Source: a virus. Taken from it: 50,615 nucleotides of DNA. This document shows positions 40,351-49,467 of the stretch, one piece after another. Every line of letters starts with the position of its first letter. Position 1 is the stretch's first letter. The position numbers were made by a program, and so were the translations under genes. The notes under the pieces are model-generated. The model searched no databases. It was given only the letters and a program-made list of their open reading frames with translations, and was not told the DNA's origin. The DNA lies in IMG/VR virus record IMGVR_UViG_3300035670_000307, positions 1-50,615 of that record; one strand, written 5' to 3'.

Positions 40351-40712
40351 TCGTCTTCAACAATGACGTTCTGGGGCATGCTGACAGACAGGATCTTGTT
40401 CGCAGCTACCTGACGCTCGATCCGAGAGAAACCAAAGCGAATGGTGTTGCAGGTATTTTCGAAGTCTTCATCGCTAATGTCAGCAGCGGTTGTCGCTGTA
40501 GCGATGATGGCTACCTGAAGCTCTGTCTCATCAACAGCGGCAGGAGCACCTTCAAAAAAGGCAGCTACATTGGGGAACTTGCGGCTGATACGGGCAAATT
40601 CATCGATTGCGATTTCGCGAAAGGCAACTTCACGACCACGAATATTGAGAACGTTTGGTTCGACCACATCCGGAACGGGGATATAGTCAAAGGGGTTCAC
40701 TGTAGTGCTCAT
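40287..40712 (-). CDS. Tail assembly chaperone G
   Basis: The 141-residue protein lies between the tail tube and tape measure genes, as in lambda-like phages. It is acidic in the middle and ends in a Lys- and Ala-rich tail (KKVAKKAVAKTK). The start follows GGGAGA. The frame carries a GGGAAAC slippery heptamer for production of the longer G-T form. Assignment rests on position, size and the frameshift. Confidence 0.8.
   Translation of the reverse strand: MSTTVNPFDYIPVPDVVEPNVLNIRGREVAFREIAIDEFARISRKFPNVAAFFEGAPAAVDETELQVAIIATATTAADISDEDFENTCNTIRFGFSRIERQVAANKILSVSMPQNVIVEDEGNEPIAAPKKVAKKAVAKTK
40344..40350 (-). other. Slippery site for -1 ribosomal frameshift
   Basis: On the minus strand the sequence G GGA AAC occurs in frame with the G gene, 57 bases before its stop codon. 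It has the X XXY YYZ form and differs from the lambda G-T site (GGGAAAG) by one base. Shifting back by one base enters the open T frame. Confidence 0.8.
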
Positions 40713-40738
40713 AAATTCTCCCGGTTGATCAAAGGTAA

Positions 40739-40766
40739 CCCGGGGGAGCGATCACTCTCCCCCGGG
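40739..40766 (-). terminator. Strong hairpin after the tail tube gene
   Basis: CCCGGGGGAG and CTCCCCCGGG form a perfect 10-bp stem with an 8-base loop. No T run follows, so it may reduce rather than stop transcription and raise the ratio of tube to downstream mRNA. Confidence 0.6.
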
Positions 40767-40773
40767 GCATTCA

Positions 40774-41556
40774 TCAGGCAGCTTGGATCAGATACCCATA
40801 CTGCTCGCCAGTCGGCTTGGTGGTGTCGGCGAGAACCGTAAACTTACCAGTCACAGTCTTGAGTTCGGCGTTGGTATCGATCTCCGAAATGTCGCCATCC
40901 AGAACAATCGAAACACGGTGCAGAATTGCAGTAACAGGCTTGGTCGGGTTGTCCGCCTTGACGCGCTCCTGGAACATCATTTCCATCTCGAACTTCGAGT
41001 TTGCGAGCAGGTAGTTGGTCTTCAGCTGCTTCTGATTGCAGCCGAAATCAACCTGAACGTCATCACCAGCAACAACACCAGCGGGCAGCGCAGTGATTGT
41101 CACAACAGCATAGCTGTCGCCATCATTGTGCAGCACGTAGTGAGTGCCTTCATCGAATTCGATGGCATCACCATCGGAAACTACAACATCCTTCACATCG
41201 AACTTTTCGAGAACGATCACGTTGCCAACAGCAGCCTTGCCAGTGACAGTGATCGAAGCGGATGCAGGCTGATTGACCGCATTCTCATCGCCCATGGCTG
41301 CAATCATCTTGGCAGCCTTGTTCCACTGGAAGAACTTTATTGTTCCAGTGATTTCAGCACCATCAAAATCCTGAAAGGACAGCGCCTTGTTGGCCGATTC
41401 AGGGGTGTAACGCTTGAACTCGTCACCAGCGCTGAAAGAGCGGGTAAGTTCAACGTCACCAAAGTAAAGGCCGTGTCCGGCAAGAACACCAGTCAGGAAC
41501 TTTCCCGTTGTCTGCCCACGTCCAAACTTGTAACCATCAATTTGCTGCTTGATCAT
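40774..41556 (-). CDS. Major tail tube protein
   Basis: The 260-residue product is beta-rich and lies between the tail terminator and chaperone genes. It has the tube pattern of an N-terminal part followed by an insert of about 80 residues with a Bacon/Ig-like strand series (ITVTGKAAVGNVIVLEKFDV). I chose ATG 41556 with AAGGAG 9 bases upstream; the frame opens at a TTG two codons earlier. A strong hairpin follows the stop, as often seen after highly expressed virion genes. Confidence 0.75.
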   Translation of the reverse strand: MIKQQIDGYKFGRGQTTGKFLTGVLAGHGLYFGDVELTRSFSAGDEFKRYTPESANKALSFQDFDGAEITGTIKFFQWNKAAKMIAAMGDENAVNQPASASITVTGKAAVGNVIVLEKFDVKDVVVSDGDAIEFDEGTHYVLHNDGDSYAVVTITALPAGVVAGDDVQVDFGCNQKQLKTNYLLANSKFEMEMMFQERVKADNPTKPVTAILHRVSIVLDGDISEIDTNAELKTVTGKFTVLADTTKPTGEQYGYLIQAA

Positions 41557-41567
41557 TTCCAAACTCC

Positions 41568-42032
41568 TTAAAGTGCCCTGCCTGGATCAGCTGTCGACGT
41601 CTTGTAAAAGACTTCAAGTTCGGTCGCCGTGCTGATCACAGTATCGTCGTCGACCTGATCGTAAGACCAGCGGGTTTTGGAGATGAACCAATCATCAGCA
41701 ATACCTGCCAGACCCTCACTCTCTGCTAAAGCCCGCTCAAGGTCACCCATGACAAGGCCTTCAAATTCTTCCGGCGTCATGTCCTTTGGAACTATTGCTA
41801 CGCAAATTAGTCCAATGGTCAGCTGCCTATTCAGGACGCCTCGACCAAGATCGTTGCCACCATCCTTTTTCGAACGCTCTTCGACCAAGGATATGTCGCA
41901 GATCGCACCCTCTTCAGGATGATCGAGCTCCGGCGATGACGAATCTACAGAATTCAAGGACGGCACGGATCTGACCGCAGCTTCAACAGCTGCAAGCAAG
42001 CGTTGCCGGACATGGGTTCCTGTGAACGTCAT
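41568..42032 (-). CDS. Putative tail terminator protein (U-like)
   Basis: The 154-residue protein directly precedes the tail tube gene, the place of lambda gpU-type tail terminators. It starts MTFTGTHVRQRLLAAVEAAV, and the central part has strands (LTIGLICVAIVPKDM) and helix as in this fold. The ATG has no Shine-Dalgarno; the -10 box TATTAT ends 6 bases upstream, so it should be translated from a leaderless mRNA. Confidence 0.65.
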   Translation of the reverse strand: MTFTGTHVRQRLLAAVEAAVRSVPSLNSVDSSSPELDHPEEGAICDISLVEERSKKDGGNDLGRGVLNRQLTIGLICVAIVPKDMTPEEFEGLVMGDLERALAESEGLAGIADDWFISKTRWSYDQVDDDTVISTATELEVFYKTSTADPGRAL

Positions 42033-42038
42033 AACGCG

Positions 42039-42068
42039 ATAATAGCCTAAAACATGCTAGAAATGCAA
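42039..42068 (-). promoter_or_regulatory. Leaderless-type promoter of the tail genes
   Basis: TTGCAT and TATTAT are separated by 18 bases; TTCTAGCAT lies in the spacer. The -10 box ends 6 bases before the ATG at 42032. Confidence 0.65.
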
Positions 42069-42086
42069 GATACATGCCAAATGGCT

Positions 42087-42416
42087 TCAGCGCTGGATAA
42101 GCTTGACGTAACAGGTGGTAATTCCGAGCGGTGATTTATCAGCTCGCGTTACTTCGAATACCCTGCCGTCCTTGAGCGTGACCGTATCCTTGGTCATGGT
42201 CTTTTGATCCCAAGGAAGCCCGTCAATGCGGAATACGCGCTCATGGGTGAATGAGGCACGCTCGCCAATCTTGTCGGTCGCGACCAGCTTCTGCTTGTCG
42301 TATATGTCGACGTCGGTAAGCGTCTCGTTGGTCTTGGCATGAAAATAGTCGCCTTTGAGGCCACCATTCAAACCCTTGATCAGGATCGAGCCAAAACCGC
42401 TCATTCCGCCCAGCAT
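42087..42416 (-). CDS. Head-tail connector candidate, 109 aa
   Basis: The ATG follows AGGA with a 7-base gap. The product has an N-terminal Gly-rich start (MLGGMSGFGS) and a strand-rich remainder. Its place between the head genes and the tail terminator fits a head-completion or FII-like joining protein. No motif confirms this. Confidence 0.55.
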   Translation of the reverse strand: MLGGMSGFGSILIKGLNGGLKGDYFHAKTNETLTDVDIYDKQKLVATDKIGERASFTHERVFRIDGLPWDQKTMTKDTVTLKDGRVFEVTRADKSPLGITTCYVKLIQR

Positions 42417-42427
42417 ATTTAATTCCT

Positions 42428-42467
42428 AAAAATAAGGGCGAGCACCCGTTGCCGAATGCCCGCCCTT
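42428..42467 (-). terminator. Rho-independent terminator
   Basis: Read leftwards, AAGGGCGGGC and GCTCGCCCTT form a 10-bp stem with one mismatch and a 14-base loop, followed by ATTTTT. It separates the DUF2190 gene from the connector gene. Confidence 0.75.
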
Positions 42468-42487
42468 TCCGCCGTGGTTTATTCCTA

Positions 42488-42889
42488 TTAGGCGTCAGCG
42501 CCGCCAGCATCCTCGATTGCTTCTGCCTTGGTTGTGACCGGCAGAATTTCGACAGAAACCTGAATCACCTTGGTTTCACCTGCTTCAACTTCGCCCATCG
42601 CATAACCGATCAGACGGCCTGATGCGTTGCCAAACTTCGGAGTGGCATTGTCATCAAAATAGACGTCATCGCCGATACCGATATCAGTTGAAGTCGCCTT
42701 CACTTCGACAGCGAACACACCGGTGCGATCCAGAGTGAACAGCTCACCTTCAGCGTTTTCAGCCGAGCAAGTCAGCTGCGAAAAACCGAAGAATCCGCCG
42801 ATAGCGATAGGCTGGCCAACCGTGATGCCCTCTGCAGGCACCGGAAGGGTGATGACCGAGTTATTCTTGTAAACCTTGGTTCCGTTCAT
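42488..42889 (-). CDS. DUF2190-family capsid decoration protein
   Basis: The 133-residue product has the DUF2190 layout: ITVGQPIAIGGFFGFSQ near the N-terminus, a DRTGVFAVEVKA strand, DIGIGDDVYFDD and GRLIGYAMGEV. Such proteins trim or stabilise the capsid. The start follows GGAGT. It lies directly downstream of the capsid gene, separated by a hairpin, and a terminator follows it. Confidence 0.8.
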   Translation of the reverse strand: MNGTKVYKNNSVITLPVPAEGITVGQPIAIGGFFGFSQLTCSAENAEGELFTLDRTGVFAVEVKATSTDIGIGDDVYFDDNATPKFGNASGRLIGYAMGEVEAGETKVIQVSVEILPVTTKAEAIEDAGGADA

Positions 42890-42917
42890 GACCTTAACTC
42901 CAAAAATCCTGTTGCCT

Positions 42918-42939
42918 CGGGGTGGCCCGCGCCACCCCG
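42918..42939 (-). terminator. Hairpin after the capsid gene
   Basis: CGGGGTGG and CCACCCCG form an 8-bp perfect stem with a 6-base loop between the capsid and decoration genes. No T run follows at once, so partial termination or mRNA stabilisation is likely. Confidence 0.5.
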
Positions 42940-42950
42940 ATCACCTCTCA

Positions 42951-45038
42951 TCAGGCAGGGAAGACAGCCTTCACGGCGCCAAGGTGGCTTGCGCCGACGA
43001 AGTTCGAGTGCTGGTAGGATTCCCAGTCGACACGAAGTGCCGAAGTCATCGCCAGACGCTCGATGCGAGGATCGCCATTGCCCTGCAGGAAGGCGCGCTT
43101 GATCATGCCCTTGATGCCATTGGCACCAGCAAGATAGCAGGTCTTTTCCTTGAATGAGTCGACAACCACAACTTCGATGCCGGTGTAAGCCTGCACGTCA
43201 GAAGCCTTCGTCGCATTGATCTGGGCAGTCAGCTTGCGAGCCTTACGCTCCAGATCATACGAGACGATCAGGTAACGGGGAGCAGTGCGGACAGCGATCC
43301 CACCAAGCTTGGGCGACTGCGACTGTGTGCGCAGAGCGATAACCATCTTTTCGAGGTTATCTTCGTCAAGATCAGTGATGTTGACGAGGTTGCCAGCGGC
43401 CTGCGAGAAGATCTTGCGCTTACCATCCGAGCTGTTGACATAACCGTTCTCGAGAACGTTCATGAACAGAGCTTCGTTGTAGAAGTTCCAGGTGATGCCC
43501 AGATCGCGCATGCCTTCCATGAACATGCCAATGTTGTCGCGGATCAGAGCCTGAACAGTCAGGGCGATCTTGATACCATGGGTATCAGTCTTCGCCGTGT
43601 AGCTGTTGCCGCTCATTGAGGCGAGGGGCAGTTCGCCGTCTTCCGAAACCTTCGCGATTCCGTTGAACAGCGACATTGAGAAGACCTGACGGCCATCAAA
43701 GTCGGTCATCGGCATCTGGCCGGCAAGGCGCTGCCAGTTGGTTTCAGGGATGGTTTCCTTCCAGCTCTGATCAATCACAGCCTGTGCCGGCTTGGCATAG
43801 ATTGCGAGGAAGTCGGAGCTGGTGATACCACCGCCAACCGAACGCTTCAGAGCCTGTTCGACAAGCGAAGCGTCAGAAGCGCGCTCGTCAACGAATTCAC
43901 CCATCGAGCGAAGGTAGGCAATAGCCGCACCACGCTGGCCATGACCGGCATACTGGCGAGCCTGATCAGAGGGAGTGAACGAACCTGTTGCAGTGCGGTC
44001 AAGCAGTTCCGCAGTGAACATTTCACCGCGAAGCTCCATTTCCGTGCGGAAAGAGCGCTGATTGTTAGCGCCCGAGCCATCAGCGTTAATGCTCACTTCG
44101 GTCTTCCTTTCGTTTGAAACTTCGTTCTTGAGGTTGGCGCGGACGAAATCAGCGAACGAGACGCCTTCTTCGATGGCACGCGATGCAACAGAAACATCGA
44201 GACTGTTTGCAGCGGCATAACGGGTGATATCAGCAGCATCCGGGCTGACAGTGCGCTCGCCAGAAGCTTCGGGAGCAGCAGTGGTTGTTTCAGTCGCAGC
44301 AGCGGCCGGAGCAGCAGGAGCCTGGTCGTTACGCTGCTCGTTGCTTACAGAAGCAGGAGCTTCACTACCTTCAGTCTTAACAGTCACATCTACCTCCGAT
44401 GTATTTGCAGGTGCAGTGCGAGATTGATCTTCCCGGACACTGCACCCGCTGTCCGCCGGAATAGCCACAAGGCTAATTTCGTAAGGCTCCCAATCGACAG
44501 CCCGCTTTTCTGTGATCTTTCCTTCGGCTTTCGTGATTTCCCACTTACGAACACGATAACCGACAGAAATCTTTCCGATGATGCCGTCACGAACATCCAT
44601 CCAGATATCGTCAACATCAGAACGGTTGGAAAAACGGACAGTAGCGTAACCAACGCCGTCTTCAATCCAGACCTTTTCGACACGGCCAAGAACATCTTCA
44701 AGACTATATGACCAGTGCGAATTCAGGAGCGGTGCCCCATCGTTCATGCGACCAAGGTCAATAGAATCTTCGTCAACTTGAAGGGATTCGTTATAAAATT
44801 CGTCGCGATACCAGTCATAACGAAGGACAGTCGCACCAGTCGTCCAGATTACATCTACTGTTCTGGACTTGCTGCCAGTTGTCTCGTCGACAATCTCACG
44901 AGCAGTGTTTGAGCGAACTGTGACTTCGCGAAGCGAGAGCTCATCACCGCTTTCGAAACGAGCAATACCGTTACGGATCTCGACAGGCGCATGGCCAGCG
45001 AACCTTCCGATATCGTTATTTCGAGCTGCCTGTGGCAC
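42951..45038 (-). CDS. Prohead protease-major capsid protein fusion
   Basis: Residues about 1-210 form a prohead protease of the U35/HK97 type, with the catalytic His in LLNSHWSYS and Ser in GKISVGYRV. After an Ala-, Glu- and Thr-rich linker (about 215-275) and a scaffold-like helical stretch, residues from about 340 form the HK97-fold capsid protein. Self-cleavage would free the capsid part. I chose GTG 45038 (AAGGAAG upstream) because the frame opening at 45089 overlaps the promoter. The 695 residues exceed either family alone. Confidence 0.82.
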   Translation of the reverse strand: MPQAARNNDIGRFAGHAPVEIRNGIARFESGDELSLREVTVRSNTAREIVDETTGSKSRTVDVIWTTGATVLRYDWYRDEFYNESLQVDEDSIDLGRMNDGAPLLNSHWSYSLEDVLGRVEKVWIEDGVGYATVRFSNRSDVDDIWMDVRDGIIGKISVGYRVRKWEITKAEGKITEKRAVDWEPYEISLVAIPADSGCSVREDQSRTAPANTSEVDVTVKTEGSEAPASVSNEQRNDQAPAAPAAAATETTTAAPEASGERTVSPDAADITRYAAANSLDVSVASRAIEEGVSFADFVRANLKNEVSNERKTEVSINADGSGANNQRSFRTEMELRGEMFTAELLDRTATGSFTPSDQARQYAGHGQRGAAIAYLRSMGEFVDERASDASLVEQALKRSVGGGITSSDFLAIYAKPAQAVIDQSWKETIPETNWQRLAGQMPMTDFDGRQVFSMSLFNGIAKVSEDGELPLASMSGNSYTAKTDTHGIKIALTVQALIRDNIGMFMEGMRDLGITWNFYNEALFMNVLENGYVNSSDGKRKIFSQAAGNLVNITDLDEDNLEKMVIALRTQSQSPKLGGIAVRTAPRYLIVSYDLERKARKLTAQINATKASDVQAYTGIEVVVVDSFKEKTCYLAGANGIKGMIKRAFLQGNGDPRIERLAMTSALRVDWESYQHSNFVGASHLGAVKAVFPA

Positions 45039-45070
45039 TAACTCACTTCCTTCTTTCAACGTCGATAGCG

Positions 45071-45100
45071 ATAATAGCAGAGTTGGCACGAAAATTGCAA
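45071..45100 (-). promoter_or_regulatory. Promoter of the capsid gene
   Basis: TTGCAA and TATTAT are separated by 18 bases, with CGTGCCA in the spacer. A normal leader with AAGGAAG follows. Confidence 0.65.
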
Positions 45101-45143
45101 GTGTCAGCCCGCAAGCTCTCGGAAGAGCCTGCGGGCATCAGGT

Positions 45144-46781
45144 CTATGCTGTTGCTACCTTCTTTTTGGCTGGTGTTTTGGCATCGGTTGCATTGGGGTC
45201 AGTTTGTGCTGCATCCGCCTTTTGCGCGGCCTTAGCCATGATCTTGTCGTGAGTGAGGTAATCGAGCCCCTTGGATCTCAAATACTCATCTTCCTCGGCA
45301 ATCTCGTCGACGATCTCGAAGAAGTCTTCGCCTCGAGCAGCACAGGCACGCCGCCTGGACGTAAGCCCCTTTTCGAGCTGCAGGGCATGAACCTTCTCTT
45401 CCTTCTCCGGCTCTGACGAGGGGAAGGCGTCATACTTGAACGAAGCCGTGATATCGGAATCGAACCACAGACCTGCCAGCCTGCCTGCTTCGACACAGGA
45501 ATTGAAAACAAACTGATGCAGGTTGTTTATGAAGAACGACTGATCACGACCACGCTCTGTCTTGAAGTCGAGTGTGCCAAGCTTACCACCACTGAACGAC
45601 ACGCCTTCAATGTCAGCTGTCAAAGCGGCATACGGAACGCGATAAGCAACAGCGATAGTGCGATGCAGATCCTTCATGAATTCCGAGTAGTTCGATCCAC
45701 TCTGAATCATGATGTGGTCAATGTCCCAGCCCGGGGGCAATGGGAAGACCATGTTATCCTGCAGAACCTTATGCTCGACAAAATCGGTAACTATCTGCGA
45801 ATCAATGGTTTCTTCTGCGCCACCGGGCTTTTTCATGCTCATGCCCGGAACTTCAGGATTTTCCTTGGCGTTGAAGTCTTCCTTCAGCACCAGGCCGATC
45901 TTGGCTTCCATACGCAGACGGCGAAGAACCGAATAACGCAGATCCTGCGATTCAAGGATCGTGCCCATCGCGAGAACAGCGGCCGGAATGCCTCTGATCT
46001 GACCCGGGAAGATCTTCTCGAACAGGTGGACGATCTGCGTGCGACCCTTCTCGTCCCTCACAGGAACGCGAACCGGCGTGCGATCATACAGCGTGTTTCT
46101 GGGATTACCCTTGTAGAGCCAGTAGGCTTCAGGGTGTCCAAGCGGCGAAAACTCGATACCAGCCGCGTAGTTGTTACCCTCTTTCACACCGCCCGGCTGT
46201 CCGCCATCGTAAAACTGCGAAGGATCGATAACCTCGAAGGTGACAGGCAGTGTCAGACCATCGGAGAAGTCACGCCAGCGACGGCGCACCAGAACTTCAC
46301 CTGCGCGAAAATAGTGACCAGCTACCAGTGTCTCGAGAGCGACGAAGTTGCCATGACGCGCTGCATCGCAGTCGACTGTCTCGTAAAGATACTTGTTTAT
46401 GGTAGTCGAAACCTTCTTCTGAAGGCTTTTCTTGGCAGATTTTATGATGATATTAACGCCGCTAAGAACGGTGTAATTCACCAGAACCTTGGCAGCCGCT
46501 CGAGCATATGGATTTAGCATCGCCAGCTTGACTGCATTTTCCTGCAGATAAGCTACGTCCTGACCCATCGCATGAGGGCCATATGTCGGATCCAGCGCAC
46601 GCTGGCGATGATCATATGACTTGAAACGGTTGTAGCGATCCATGAACGACCGCACGTGCACCTGATCATTGATCAGCTCACGACGTTGGCTTCCTGTTAC
46701 GTCAACAGCTTCGTCTACCAGATTGCCGAGTTCGGTCTGGCCACGAAATAAGTCTCCGACTTTATCGAGTAAGTTTGCCAT
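45144..46781 (-). CDS. Portal protein
   Basis: The 545-residue protein is of the lambda gpB type: an early PYARAAAKVLVNYTV helix, the LVRRRWRD and VIDPSQF region, LFEKIFPGQIRGIPA, a YRVPYAALTADIEGVSFS segment and RQ-like stretches. Twelve copies form the DNA channel at one capsid vertex. ATG 46781 shares its first base with the preceding stop (TGATG), with GGGGTG upstream; in-frame codons to 46793 lie in the previous gene. The C-terminal tail is Ala- and Lys-rich. Confidence 0.88.
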   Translation of the reverse strand: MANLLDKVGDLFRGQTELGNLVDEAVDVTGSQRRELINDQVHVRSFMDRYNRFKSYDHRQRALDPTYGPHAMGQDVAYLQENAVKLAMLNPYARAAAKVLVNYTVLSGVNIIIKSAKKSLQKKVSTTINKYLYETVDCDAARHGNFVALETLVAGHYFRAGEVLVRRRWRDFSDGLTLPVTFEVIDPSQFYDGGQPGGVKEGNNYAAGIEFSPLGHPEAYWLYKGNPRNTLYDRTPVRVPVRDEKGRTQIVHLFEKIFPGQIRGIPAAVLAMGTILESQDLRYSVLRRLRMEAKIGLVLKEDFNAKENPEVPGMSMKKPGGAEETIDSQIVTDFVEHKVLQDNMVFPLPPGWDIDHIMIQSGSNYSEFMKDLHRTIAVAYRVPYAALTADIEGVSFSGGKLGTLDFKTERGRDQSFFINNLHQFVFNSCVEAGRLAGLWFDSDITASFKYDAFPSSEPEKEEKVHALQLEKGLTSRRRACAARGEDFFEIVDEIAEEDEYLRSKGLDYLTHDKIMAKAAQKADAAQTDPNATDAKTPAKKKVATA

Positions 46782-46978
46782 CAGTAACTGCACCCCATCG
46801 AGATTCTACCCGGGCGCATGCGCTTCTTCTGACGCTTCTGTGATAGATCAGAAAGGTATTCGTGTCCCTTGATCAGGTTCCCGGTATCCTGCGCCTCGAG
46901 ACGGTCGTTCTCACTGAAAAGGGATTTGACGCCCGTGCCGATCAGCTCTTCCAGCTGTGTAAGATTAGGATCGCTCAC
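46781..46978 (-). CDS. gpW-like connector candidate, 65 aa
   Basis: The GTG start at 46978 has GGAGA 6 bases upstream. The 65-residue helical product ends in a basic tail (RQKKRMRPGR). Size and place between large terminase and portal match lambda gpW, a head-completion protein, although the sequence itself is not clearly similar. The frame opens up to 47038 but without a site. Confidence 0.55.
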   Translation of the reverse strand: MSDPNLTQLEELIGTGVKSLFSENDRLEAQDTGNLIKGHEYLSDLSQKRQKKRMRPGRISMGCSY

Positions 46979-47016
46979 AAACATTCTCCGGCGCCGGACA
47001 AAATCAGGTCGCCGGA

Positions 47017-49467
47017 TCAATCGCGCTTCTTGCTCCAAGGCACCTTGCGACGTTCGGGAGTTACGCCCAAGTCCGAGCTCATCCAGCGTGATCGATCCGA
47101 CTCTCGCGATTCTAGCGCATTTGGCACAACTTTTGCAAGTGGCCCAGGATCTGGGCGCGGAGGTGGTGCAGAATCAGCATCTGCAGGCTTGATCTTTGGC
47201 ATCGTTGGACGCTTCTCGATCTTCGCCACAGGACGCGCACGGTTCTGCTCAATCGCCCGCTTGGTCTGTTCTCCGATCCGCTCGAGCATGTCGTCAGTGA
47301 ACTGCTCTTTTTCGTAATCGGTCAGATCCACGCCAATACCGAGATCATCAGCGATATCCTCGACAAGGAACGGGTTTTCATACTTGGCTTTCAGACCCTC
47401 GAGCGCTGCCAGAGCATAGGCACGGCAGTCCTGTGGCTCGTTCGGCGTGCTGTCCTTCTTCCGCCAACGCATGACGTTGCCGACCTTGATCCGCTTTTCA
47501 GCGAGCAAGCCGTTATACCAATACATCTCACGGCCAACTGGGAAGTGGCAGTATCCCGGTCCGGGCGTGGTGATCTGCAAGTGACCGTGCACTTCGTTGA
47601 AAAGCACGGTTTTACCGATGATGTAGAGCGGTGTCTTATACTGACCGGCAGGCGTAGGAGACTTCGGCCAAGGATCGCGAATGACGTCTCCCTTTTCAGC
47701 GTCACCCTTGATCGCCCACACGTTCCTGTCGAAACGCTGGTGGCAGTAAGCGTAGATGATACGGGTTGTCTGGACGCGATGACGGCCTGTTTCCGACATA
47801 CCGTCCTGGTTTTCACCACCAGAGTCGACAGCGACAGCCTGAATACCCTGCTCACGGCCATCCGCGCCGACGTAGACCCTCTGCAAAACCTCGTCCAGGC
47901 GCGCACGTGTCACAGGATCATCAGGAGATCCTTCGATAACGATATAATCCAGCGACCAACTCTCGAAGCCTCTGCCCCAACCGACGATCTCGACTTCGAA
48001 GCGATCAGGCTGCGTGTCGACACCGGCCGTGATGACCACAACACGGCTTGGAAGCTCGAAATCGTATTCTTCTTCGCGTGCCTTCAGACCATCGGCCGTC
48101 AGTTTGACCTGATTGCCTTCAGGCGCCGGAAGACCGAGTTCATCGTTATAAAATGACGCTTTACCGCCAGCGATGGAGAGATCGCTCTTCCACTTTTGCG
48201 TCATCTCACTCAAGTGTTTCGGGGAATAAAGGCGAGATGCATTGAAGCCGGCATGCGTATTAGGAACCGCTAGATTCCCACAGTGCCGGCATGTAGCGCG
48301 ACCAACGATCTCATAGCCGTCGTTCTCCCTGATCGTAGGAGTCCAGATAGGGTTATGCGGATCCTTGAGATACGGCTTCCACTCGGATTTACCCATCCGA
48401 TCATAATTCAGCGCTTCAGGATCCTGATATTCTCCACAGCATGAGAACGGCCTTGTCTGCCTCCATTTCAGCTCACTGATTGCCTTTCGACGCTCCCCAT
48501 ACGTGAATGGATGACCGCATTCAGGACAGTTGTAGCTTGCGCTTTCGAAATCCCAGTTGCCCGTGCGCGGATCCACGATCCAAGTAACGTTGTAATCAGG
48601 AGCCTTCTTGCCATGCTTGACGAAATACCTCTCCCGCTCATCATCTGTGGGCTCCCAACGCATGACATGATCGTGACCGCATTCCGGACACACGATGAAA
48701 GGCTGCCTGCGATCAGACAGCTTCCAATACTGCTCCCACATGTAATTTTCTTCAGTGGTGGGAGATGATGCTCTGACGGATCGCCCGAACGGCCCGAATG
48801 TTTCGAGACGCTTGTCTCCGAAAAACACCGGATTTCTGCCACGTATCAAGCCATACTTGGCAACTTCGTCGTAAAGCATCGCTACAGCGAGACGCGAAGC
48901 AAGGCTGTTTTCCGACGTTGCAGCGGCAAGCGTGATGTGTCCGCCAATGAAAAGCACGTCGAACTTGGTCATCTTGTAAACCAAGCCCTTTGTCGCCGGT
49001 GTGTTGTCGAACATAGGCTGCAATTTCTGCGCCATGAAATCGACAGCATCCCTGAAGGATGGCTGCACCAACATAACCGGGCCTGGATTTATCAGCGCAT
49101 ACCAAAGCGCTGTATTTTCGAGCAAAGATGACTTGAAAAGCTGCGTCGGTCCTAAAGCTGTAATCGTGCGGACGCCTGGTTCCGTGATTGCTGCCTGCGG
49201 TCCACGAGCAATCTCGTATTGAGATACATCATACTTACCCGGGGTTGCAGAGCTCTTTGATGTGATGAAACGATAAGCATCAGCGCACTGGTCAACACTC
49301 ATTGACGAGTCAGGTCGCATCGTCTTCCTGACAATATTCAGGATCTCGAGCAAGTTTTCGTTAAATATTTCCTCTCCACGATCTATGAAATCTTCATAGA
49401 GATCAGGACTTTCAAGACGAAAGGAATCATATACCGATGGATCGTATTTAGAGATCAGGTTGCTCAT
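47017..49467 (-). CDS. terL: Terminase large subunit (GpA family)
   Basis: The 816-residue protein matches GpA-type terminases: an ATPase half with ITALGPTQLFKSSLLENTA as Walker A region, two zinc-ribbon motifs (FIVCPECGHDH, YNCPECGHPF) near residues 240-310, and a nuclease half with VVITAGVDTQPDRFEVEIVGWG. It packages DNA into the prohead and cuts at cos or pac. The start overlaps the small subunit gene by 20 bases, with AAGGTGG upstream. The last 50 residues are Pro- and Arg-rich. Confidence 0.9.
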   Translation of the reverse strand: MSNLISKYDPSVYDSFRLESPDLYEDFIDRGEEIFNENLLEILNIVRKTMRPDSSMSVDQCADAYRFITSKSSATPGKYDVSQYEIARGPQAAITEPGVRTITALGPTQLFKSSLLENTALWYALINPGPVMLVQPSFRDAVDFMAQKLQPMFDNTPATKGLVYKMTKFDVLFIGGHITLAAATSENSLASRLAVAMLYDEVAKYGLIRGRNPVFFGDKRLETFGPFGRSVRASSPTTEENYMWEQYWKLSDRRQPFIVCPECGHDHVMRWEPTDDERERYFVKHGKKAPDYNVTWIVDPRTGNWDFESASYNCPECGHPFTYGERRKAISELKWRQTRPFSCCGEYQDPEALNYDRMGKSEWKPYLKDPHNPIWTPTIRENDGYEIVGRATCRHCGNLAVPNTHAGFNASRLYSPKHLSEMTQKWKSDLSIAGGKASFYNDELGLPAPEGNQVKLTADGLKAREEEYDFELPSRVVVITAGVDTQPDRFEVEIVGWGRGFESWSLDYIVIEGSPDDPVTRARLDEVLQRVYVGADGREQGIQAVAVDSGGENQDGMSETGRHRVQTTRIIYAYCHQRFDRNVWAIKGDAEKGDVIRDPWPKSPTPAGQYKTPLYIIGKTVLFNEVHGHLQITTPGPGYCHFPVGREMYWYNGLLAEKRIKVGNVMRWRKKDSTPNEPQDCRAYALAALEGLKAKYENPFLVEDIADDLGIGVDLTDYEKEQFTDDMLERIGEQTKRAIEQNRARPVAKIEKRPTMPKIKPADADSAPPPRPDPGPLAKVVPNALESRESDRSRWMSSDLGVTPERRKVPWSKKRD
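47109..47138 (-). promoter_or_regulatory. Internal promoter at the end of the terminase gene
   Basis: TTGCAA and TAGAAT are separated by 18 bases, with TGTGCCA in the spacer. It lies in the 3' end of the terminase coding region and would boost the connector and portal genes. Confidence 0.55.

Noticed and set aside
40783-41571. A 262-codon rightward frame opposite the tail tube gene
   Set aside because: It exists because the tube gene uses few codons that give stops on the other strand; no start signals, no domain.
45516-46517. A 333-codon rightward frame opposite the portal gene
   Set aside because: It is the mirror of a well-supported portal gene, has no ribosome site and no recognisable protein features.
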